A stretch of DNA of 11,733 nucleotides from the NCBI GenBank assembly GCA_016303265.1, contig JAEDLZ010000039.1:1-11733 (forward strand). Reading direction: 5' to 3'. Origin of the DNA: Clostridiales bacterium. GTDB taxonomy: Bacteria; Bacillota; Clostridia; Monoglobales; Monoglobaceae. Position 1 is the first letter of the stretch. The number at the start of each line of letters is the position of its first letter. The notes beneath the pieces were generated by a model. It had not been told where the DNA came from. It saw only the letters and a list, made by a program, of their open reading frames with translations, and searched no databases. A program made the position numbers and the translations under genes. This document shows, one piece after another, positions 7,854 through 11,733 of this stretch.

Positions 7854-7854
7854 T
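7817..7854 (-). terminator. Attenuator-like terminator in the MATE leader
   Basis: On the minus strand a perfect 13-bp stem (7854-7842 with 7834-7822, 7-nt loop) runs into seven U's (7823-7817). The plus strand lacks a T-tract, so it acts toward MATE only. It lies about 14 nt after the predicted MATE transcript start and 110 nt past the typA stop, so it can both end typA read-through and attenuate MATE. Confidence 0.75.
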
Positions 7855-7874
7855 AACGCCACTCGATTAACTAT

Positions 7875-7903
7875 ATTATAACCTGTTTCCGCAAAATTTT
7901 CAA
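7875..7903 (-). promoter_or_regulatory. Sigma-A promoter of the MATE gene
   Basis: Read on the minus strand, TTGAAA (7903-7898) and TATAAT (7880-7875) are 17 bases apart. The start would be near 7868, giving a leader of about 98 nt that contains the terminator hairpin and the short ORF. Confidence 0.75.
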
Positions 7904-7963
7904 TACAATTTTGCAACAAATTTTCTGCAGTATTTTCATTTTAAATTTTAAAAAATAGACAAA

Positions 7964-9784
7964 TTATTTTTCCTTACTCTTTGCCTTAAGGCGAAGCTCT
8001 GTGTTAAGAATCCGCTTTCTGAGCCTCAGGCTTTTCGGTGTTACCTCAAGCAGCTCATCATCGGCAAGAAATTCAAGACACCCCTCCAGGCTGAGCTGTA
8101 TAGGCGGAATAAGGCGAAGCGCCTCGTCGCTGCCTGACGCTCTTGTATTTGTAAGCTGCTTTTTCTTGCAGACATTAACCGCCAAATCTTCCATTTTGGG
8201 GTTCATTCCCACAATCATACCCTCATAAACCGGGGTATTCGGTCCTATGAACAAAGCCCCACGCTCCTGAACCTTAAACAAGCCATAGCCGACAGCGTCA
8301 CCCGTATCAAAGGAAACCAGCGAGCCGGTATATCTCTTTGTTATCTCGCCCTTGTACGGCTCATAACACATAAACACCGAATTAAGTATCCCTTCGCCCT
8401 TCGTGTCTGTCATAAATTCGTTCCTGTAGCCCAAAAGTCCCCTCGCAGGAATCTTATATTCAAGGCGCATACGGTTGCCTAACGGAGTCATATTAAGAAG
8501 CTCGCCCTTTCTCTCGCCCATCTTTTCCATTACCGCACCCATGACATCCTCAGGTACATCTATTGTAAGCTTTTCAATAGGCTCACATCTCTGACCGTCT
8601 ATTTCCTTATATAATACCTTCGGGGTACTAACGGAAAATTCAAAACCCTCACGGCGCATGGTTTCAATAAGAATCGAAATATGCATTTCGCCCCGCCCTG
8701 CAACCTTGAAGCTGTCCGTATGCTCGCCGTCAGACACCCTGAGCGAAACATCCTTAAGCATCTCACGATAAAGCCTGTCCCGCAGCTGGCGTGAGGTTAC
8801 AAACTTACCTTCTTTGCCGGCAAACGGACTGTCGTTTACCGAAAATGTCATCTCTATTGTGGGTTCGCTTATTTTAACAAAAGGCAGCGGAGTAACATCG
8901 TTTAACGAGGTTACCGTATCGCCTATATTTATGTCCGTTATGCCGGATATGCAAATAATATCGCCGACCGTTGCCGAATCCACCGCAGTTTTGGAAAGCC
9001 CGTCAATCTGATAGATATTGACCACCTTTGCCTTATAAGGCTGATGCTTTTCATGATAATCGCAAACCATTACCTCCTGATTCTGCCTTACCGTACCTCT
9101 CTCTATTCTGCCGACGGCAATTCTGCCCACATAATCGTTATACTCGATTGAGGAAACCAGCATCTGGAGTTCGCCGCTCCCGTCACCCTCGGGAGCCGGA
9201 ATATAATTTTTGATGGTTTCAAACAGCACCTTAAGGTCCTTACCCTCTTCATAAGGGTTGGTGGAAGCCGTACCGGCCCTTCCCGAACAATAAATAATAG
9301 GACTGTCAAGCTGCTCATCATTTGCATTAAGGTCAAATAAAAGTTCCAGAACCTCATCCCCGACCTCGTCCAATCTGGCGTCGGGCCGGTCAATCTTATT
9401 TATAACAATAATAACTCTGTGGTTAAGCTCAAGAGCCTTCTGCAAAACAAATCTGGTCTGAGGCATGGGGCCCTCTGCTGCGTCAACGAGCAAAATTACG
9501 CCGTTGACCATTTTAAGAATACGCTCAACCTCGCCGCTGAAATCTGCGTGTCCCGGCGTATCAACGATATTCATTTTTATATTTTCATAGTATACCGATG
9601 TATTTTTTGCAAGTATTGTTATTCCCCGTTCACGCTCCAAATCATTGTTATCCATAACTCTCTCTTCGACAACCTGATTTTCACGGTATATACCGCCCTG
9701 CTTGAGCATCTCGTCAACCAGTGTGGTTTTGCCGTGGTCGACATGGGCGATAATCGCAATATTTCTTAAATCTTCTCTCTTCAT
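7964..9784 (-). CDS. typA: Ribosome-binding translational GTPase TypA/BipA
   Basis: TypA (BipA) is an EF-G-like GTPase that binds 70S ribosomes and aids 50S assembly and stress or low-temperature growth. The 606-residue length is full. GTPase motifs are intact: G1 AHVDHGKTT (13-21), G2 RGITI (53-57), G3 DTPGHAD (75-81) and G4 NKID near 130. Domain II, the EF-G-like domains III and V, and the BipA-specific C-terminal domain follow (for example GRGEMHISILIETMRREGFEF and IPARGLLGYRNEFMTDTKGEG). The start is supported by GTGAGGT about eight bases upstream of ATG 9784. It has its own promoter at 9814-9842 and ends in an AT-rich stretch with no terminator before the MATE leader hairpin. In other species it is linked to stress growth. 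Confidence 0.97.
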   Translation of the reverse strand: MKREDLRNIAIIAHVDHGKTTLVDEMLKQGGIYRENQVVEERVMDNNDLERERGITILAKNTSVYYENIKMNIVDTPGHADFSGEVERILKMVNGVILLVDAAEGPMPQTRFVLQKALELNHRVIIVINKIDRPDARLDEVGDEVLELLFDLNANDEQLDSPIIYCSGRAGTASTNPYEEGKDLKVLFETIKNYIPAPEGDGSGELQMLVSSIEYNDYVGRIAVGRIERGTVRQNQEVMVCDYHEKHQPYKAKVVNIYQIDGLSKTAVDSATVGDIICISGITDINIGDTVTSLNDVTPLPFVKISEPTIEMTFSVNDSPFAGKEGKFVTSRQLRDRLYREMLKDVSLRVSDGEHTDSFKVAGRGEMHISILIETMRREGFEFSVSTPKVLYKEIDGQRCEPIEKLTIDVPEDVMGAVMEKMGERKGELLNMTPLGNRMRLEYKIPARGLLGYRNEFMTDTKGEGILNSVFMCYEPYKGEITKRYTGSLVSFDTGDAVGYGLFKVQERGALFIGPNTPVYEGMIVGMNPKMEDLAVNVCKKKQLTNTRASGSDEALRLIPPIQLSLEGCLEFLADDELLEVTPKSLRLRKRILNTELRLKAKSKEK

Positions 9785-9813
9785 TTTTATACCTCACTTT
9801 TTATCCACAGGTA

Positions 9814-9842
9814 ATTATACTCCAATTTATGCATTTTGTCTA
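9814..9842 (-). promoter_or_regulatory. Sigma-A promoter of typA
   Basis: On the minus strand TAGACA (9842-9837) and TATAAT (9819-9814) are 17 bases apart, with a start near 9807, about 23 nt before the ATG. The leader is short with no visible structure. Confidence 0.7.
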
Positions 9843-9905
9843 CACTTTTTGAGATATTTTGTTGAAAATCACGGGACTTTTGCGTTACAACCATAAAAAT
9901 TTATA

Positions 9906-9934
9906 TTGCTGCAACACAAATTTTATGCTACAAT
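9906..9934 (+). promoter_or_regulatory. Sigma-A promoter of mscL
   Basis: TTGCTG (9906-9911) and TACAAT (9929-9934) are 17 bases apart. A start near 9941 leaves about 43 nt of leader, ending in AAAGAAAGGAA ahead of the mscL ATG. Confidence 0.65.
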
Positions 9935-9983
9935 GGTTATATGGTTCAATTCGACAATTTTTTTAAAGAAAGGAATTTTATTT

Positions 9984-10406
9984 ATGTGGAGTGATTTCAA
10001 AAAATTTGCATTTAAGGGAAATGTCATTGATATGGCAGTCGGCGTTATTATAGGCGGCGCTTTCAGTAAAATAGTAACTTCTTTGGTTGACAATATTATT
10101 ATGCCTCTGTTATCGCTGATTATCGGCAGAATCAACTTCAGCGACCTGAAGATTATTCTTTCCCCCGCACAAACGGTTGACGGCGTTGAAGTTGCCGAAA
10201 GTGCAATTCTTTATGGCTCTTTTATTCAAAATATTATTGACTTTTTTATTATTGCTTTTTGCATTTTCATTTTTGTTAAGATTATATCCGGGGCTCGCGA
10301 AAAGCTTGAAAGAAAATCCGAGCCTGAGGAAGCTGCTCCCGAAACCCCCACTCAGGAAGAGCTTCTCACGGAAATCCGTGACCTCTTAAAGGAGAAAAAC
10401 GCATAG
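9984..10406 (+). CDS. mscL: Large-conductance mechanosensitive channel MscL
   Basis: MscL is a pentameric membrane valve that opens under high tension and releases solutes during hypo-osmotic shock. The 140-residue protein has the family layout: N-terminal amphipathic helix (MWSDFKKFAFKGNVIDMAVG), pore-lining TM1 (about 14-48, AVGVIIGGAFSKIVTSLVDN), a periplasmic-side loop, TM2 (about 74-98, IIDFFIIAFCIFIFVKII) and a charged C-terminal bundle helix (EELLTEIRDLLKEKN). ATG 9984 is chosen because AAAGAAAGGAA precedes it by nine bases; the frame is open back to TTG 9906, but that falls in the promoter. It is divergent from typA with a separate promoter and is followed by a long hairpin terminator. 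Confidence 0.97.
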   Translation: MWSDFKKFAFKGNVIDMAVGVIIGGAFSKIVTSLVDNIIMPLLSLIIGRINFSDLKIILSPAQTVDGVEVAESAILYGSFIQNIIDFFIIAFCIFIFVKIISGAREKLERKSEPEEAAPETPTQEELLTEIRDLLKEKNA

Positions 10407-10496
10407 CTTTTATTAACTTCTATGCAAGAGCTTTTGAAAAAGATAAATTTTTTAGCAACGATGCATCAAAATGGTTTCTTGACAAAATACGGAACA

Positions 10497-10551
10497 AAAC
10501 AGGGGATATATCAACCCGATTTCAAAAATCGGGTTGATATATCCCCTGTTT
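10497..10551. terminator. 26-bp perfect hairpin, probable bidirectional terminator
   Basis: The arms 10497-10522 and 10526-10551 are perfectly complementary around a CAA loop. The plus side exits into GTTTATTTATG, the minus side into CTGTTTTGTTCC, so both have short T-rich tails. It separates converging mscL and DUF2752 genes. The stem is far longer than needed for termination. Confidence 0.75.
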
Positions 10552-10569
10552 ATTTATGTAATGTTATTT

Positions 10570-10923
10570 TCAGAATATATAAATCATCCTAAACAAATAA
10601 TATAACATATTCAACGCTAATATAATCGCCGAAATAATATGTATACCTCTTTTATATTTGCCAAAATGCATATTAAATAATTCAATTACAAAAACAAATG
10701 CCACCGGGATTGCCATTATATTATACATAATATAATTTCCGAAATCCCCCTTTAGCAGTGAGATGAGCGCTCTTCCCATATAGCATGTCGGACATGGAAT
10801 TTTTGTAAATGCATAGAATAAGCAAGTAATGTTAAACATTCTGCATATAATATAACAAATAACAAACAGCAATATAAGGGTTATCTCATACGGCAAAAAC
10901 TTCTTAAATGTGCGCCATAACAT
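10570..10923 (-). CDS. DUF2752 family small membrane protein
   Basis: This 117-residue protein is mostly hydrophobic, with segments near 13-30, 63-83 and 95-113. The block IPCPTCYMGRALISLLKGD (about 43-60) matches the DUF2752 signature, in which a Cys-Pro-x-Cys-x-x-x-Arg-Ala stretch sits at a membrane boundary; here C44 and C47 and the Arg-Ala are kept, while the usual glycine after the second cysteine is tyrosine. The function of the family is unknown. No good Shine-Dalgarno precedes ATG 10923, and its first 20 bases overlap the end of the TM2 gene, so translation is probably coupled. TM2 and DUF2752 genes are, to my knowledge, often adjacent in Clostridia. ATA-rich codon use sets it apart from the housekeeping genes to the left. 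Confidence 0.8.
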   Translation of the reverse strand: MLWRTFKKFLPYEITLILLFVICYIICRMFNITCLFYAFTKIPCPTCYMGRALISLLKGDFGNYIMYNIMAIPVAFVFVIELFNMHFGKYKRGIHIISAIILALNMLYYLFRMIYIF

Positions 10924-11218
10924 TATTAAAATTCAAGTCTTTTGTCTTTTTCGATATGGTAAACCAGTCTACAAGGGCTAAAATACCGCAGACGCCGCCT
11001 GTTAAAAGTTTTAGTGTACCCATACCGGTATCACCAATCATAAATCTGTCTATTCCCAGAACGCCTAAAAAAATGGAAACCAAAAGAATCGTTGTGGGAT
11101 CCTTTAACTCTATGGTTGATACCAATGCAAACTTTTCTTCATCCATTGTTCTGAGTTTGTCTTTTAAATACATAATCTTTTCTGCCGGGAAGTATTTTTG
11201 ATTTGTCATAATAAACAT
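10904..11218 (-). CDS. TM2 domain membrane protein, possible frameshifted N-terminus
   Basis: TM2 domains are paired transmembrane helices joined by a short turn. Here KDPTTILLVSIFLGVLGIDR and then FMIGDTGMGTLKLLTGGVCG, ALVDWFTISKKTK (about 39-92) are the full domain, including the conserved GIDRFMIGDTG turn and the DWF end. The function is unknown. The main frame could start at ATG 11218 or 11209, but neither has a good ribosome site. GAGGTG (11250-11245) lies six bases before ATG 11238, which is one frame away; a run of eight A's (11231-11224) lies between. If one extra A or a -1 slip is allowed the start becomes MDQKKIDMFIMTNQKYF, which resembles family N-termini I recall. The stop overlaps the DUF2752 start by 20 bases. 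It is transcribed from a perfect consensus promoter. Confidence 0.8.
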   Translation of the reverse strand: MFIMTNQKYFPAEKIMYLKDKLRTMDEEKFALVSTIELKDPTTILLVSIFLGVLGIDRFMIGDTGMGTLKLLTGGVCGILALVDWFTISKKTKDLNFNNVMAHI

Positions 11219-11223
11219 ATCAA

Positions 11224-11231
11224 TTTTTTTT
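11224..11231 (-). other. Eight-A slippery run in the TM2 gene
   Basis: On the minus strand, after ATG 11238 the frame reads GAT CAA AAA AAA TTG and stops after ten codons at TGA 11208-11206. The heptamer A AAA AAA sits in the geometry of a -1 slippery site, and re-reading one A gives ATT GAT ATG, joining the main TM2 frame. A nine-A genome copy would give the same result. Confidence 0.6.
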
Positions 11232-11259
11232 GATCCATTTTCATCACCTCGTACAAATT

Positions 11260-11278
11260 TGACATTCTGTGAATGTCA
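11260..11278. promoter_or_regulatory. Palindromic operator TGACATTC-TGT-GAATGTCA
   Basis: Perfect 8-bp arms flank a 3-nt centre. On the minus strand it begins just after the predicted TM2 transcript start, where a bound repressor would block transcription. A further half-site, AATGTCA, lies at 11322-11328 just upstream of the XRE gene ribosome site. The likely ligand is the adjacent XRE protein. Confidence 0.6.
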
Positions 11279-11286
11279 TTGCTTGA

Positions 11287-11315
11287 ATTATATCATGATA
11301 AACTTAATTTGTCAA
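11287..11315 (-). promoter_or_regulatory. Consensus sigma-A promoter of the TM2-DUF2752 operon
   Basis: On the minus strand TTGACA (11315-11310) and TATAAT (11292-11287) are 17 bases apart, a perfect match. The start would be near 11280, leaving about 42 nt to ATG 11238. I see no comparably good promoter for the divergent XRE gene. Confidence 0.85.
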
Positions 11316-11342
11316 GCACTAAATGTCAAAAAGGTGAATTAA

Positions 11343-11588
11343 ATGTTTAAAAATAAATCAAAATCAGGGAAAAATAATATATGTGGTGAAAAAGTTTATT
11401 TTTTGCGAAAACAGCAAATACCAAAAATGTCTCAACGAATTTTGGCTGAGAAACTACAACTTAACGGTATTGATGTTGATAAAAATGCTATCCAGCGTAT
11501 TGAAAGCGGTGAACGGTTTGTTACAGACATTGAACTAAAAGTATTAGCAGAAATTTTTAATATATCAACCGATGATCTCCTTAAGTAA
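11343..11588 (+). CDS. Small XRE-family helix-turn-helix regulator
   Basis: This is an 81-residue single-domain DNA-binding protein. Residues about 15-80 form an HTH_3 fold: GEKVYFLRKQQ, then MSQRILAEKLQLNGIDVDKN with helices 2 and 3, and the conserved AIQRIESGERFVTDIELKVL (about 49-68), followed by AEIFNISTDDLLK. No sensing or membrane domain is present. AAAGGTGA six bases before ATG 11343 supports the start. It is divergent from TM2-DUF2752, and half-sites of one palindrome lie in both upstream regions, so it plausibly represses that operon and itself. It could alternatively be an antidote-type or phage-derived regulator; nothing adjacent supports that. The base composition is AT-rich like the neighbouring module. 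Confidence 0.85.
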   Translation: MFKNKSKSGKNNICGEKVYFLRKQQIPKMSQRILAEKLQLNGIDVDKNAIQRIESGERFVTDIELKVLAEIFNISTDDLLK

Positions 11589-11640
11589 AACTTGTCCGGC
11601 ACTTTAACAAGCAAGGAGATGTGTACCATCTTCTGTAATT

Positions 11641-11733
11641 TTATGATAATCCTAATACCTTATATAAAAAGGGGTCATCGCAAAATGCACAGACCACGCA
11701 AAGCATAAAAAACGCCATAATATAACTGTTTTT
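11641..11733 (-). CDS. Possible C-terminal end of a membrane protein from beyond the right edge
   Basis: A minus-strand frame is open from the window edge for 30 codons to TAA at 11643-11641. It reads NSYIMAFFMLCVVCAFCDDP and then FLYKVLGLS, hydrophobic and then polar, like the last helix and tail of an integral membrane protein. A 30-codon open stretch is weak evidence by itself. If real, it converges with the XRE gene; the only structure between them is a weak 5-bp hairpin (AGATG with CATCT). I do not recognise the family. Confidence 0.35.
   Translation of the reverse strand, partial: KNSYIMAFFMLCVVCAFCDDPFLYKVLGLS

Noticed and set aside
10400..10540. Second open frame after mscL with protein-like composition (FYARAFEKDKFFSNDASKWF)
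   Set aside because: It resembles a gene remnant, but I can match it to nothing and it has no start or ribosome site.
10422..10592. 56-codon plus-strand ORF after mscL
   Set aside because: It runs through the 26-bp hairpin, has no ribosome binding site, and has no recognisable family.
11619..11708. 29-codon plus-strand ORF after the XRE gene
   Set aside because: The purine-rich GGAG abuts the ATG directly, too close to act as a ribosome site, and the peptide is unremarkable.
1..11733. CRISPR array, tRNA or rRNA genes, insertion sequences
   Set aside because: I saw no regularly spaced repeats, no cloverleaf and no transposase-like protein in the window.

Overview
The window looks like a chromosomal segment from a Gram-positive anaerobe of the class Clostridia, possibly the order Oscillospirales/Ruminococcaceae. 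The evidence is the holB-ricT gene pair, a single-chain glycyl-tRNA synthetase, strong sigma-A promoters (TTGACA or TTGCAA, 17-nt spacer, TATAAT), AGGAGG-type ribosome binding sites and moderate-to-low GC. The lineage is inferred from gene content and protein flavour; no search was run.

Layout. Positions 1-1408 (minus) hold the first 469 codons of rpoB, running off the left edge, with its own promoter and a leader of about 235 nt. Divergent from it is a plus-strand housekeeping operon, glyS-holB-ricT (1875-5158), from one strong promoter at 1805-1833. After two hairpins comes a WYL-domain regulator (5285-6262) and a terminator. Two minus-strand genes follow: a MATE efflux transporter (6376-7770) and typA/bipA (7964-9784). 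mscL (9984-10406, plus) is divergent from typA and ends at a 26-bp perfect hairpin. The right end is AT-richer and looks accessory: a TM2-domain membrane protein and a DUF2752 membrane protein (minus, overlapping), a divergent small XRE-type regulator (11343-11588), and possibly the tail of a membrane protein entering from the right edge.

Most interesting signal. The MATE gene has its own consensus promoter, and its leader of about 98 nt contains a 13-bp hairpin followed by seven U's (an intrinsic terminator). A 28-codon ORF starts inside the hairpin's first arm, runs through the terminator and the MATE Shine-Dalgarno, and stops in a TGA overlapping the MATE ATG. This has the architecture of ribosome-mediated attenuation of an antibiotic-resistance gene, inducible by drugs that stall ribosomes.

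Second signal. The TM2 gene has a good Shine-Dalgarno and ATG placed one reading frame away from the main ORF. A run of eight A's lies between them, and a -1 ribosomal slip or one extra A restores a family-like N-terminus. It is transcribed from a perfect consensus promoter with an 8-3-8 palindrome just after the start site; half-sites recur beside the XRE gene, suggesting a self-contained, self-regulated membrane-protein module.
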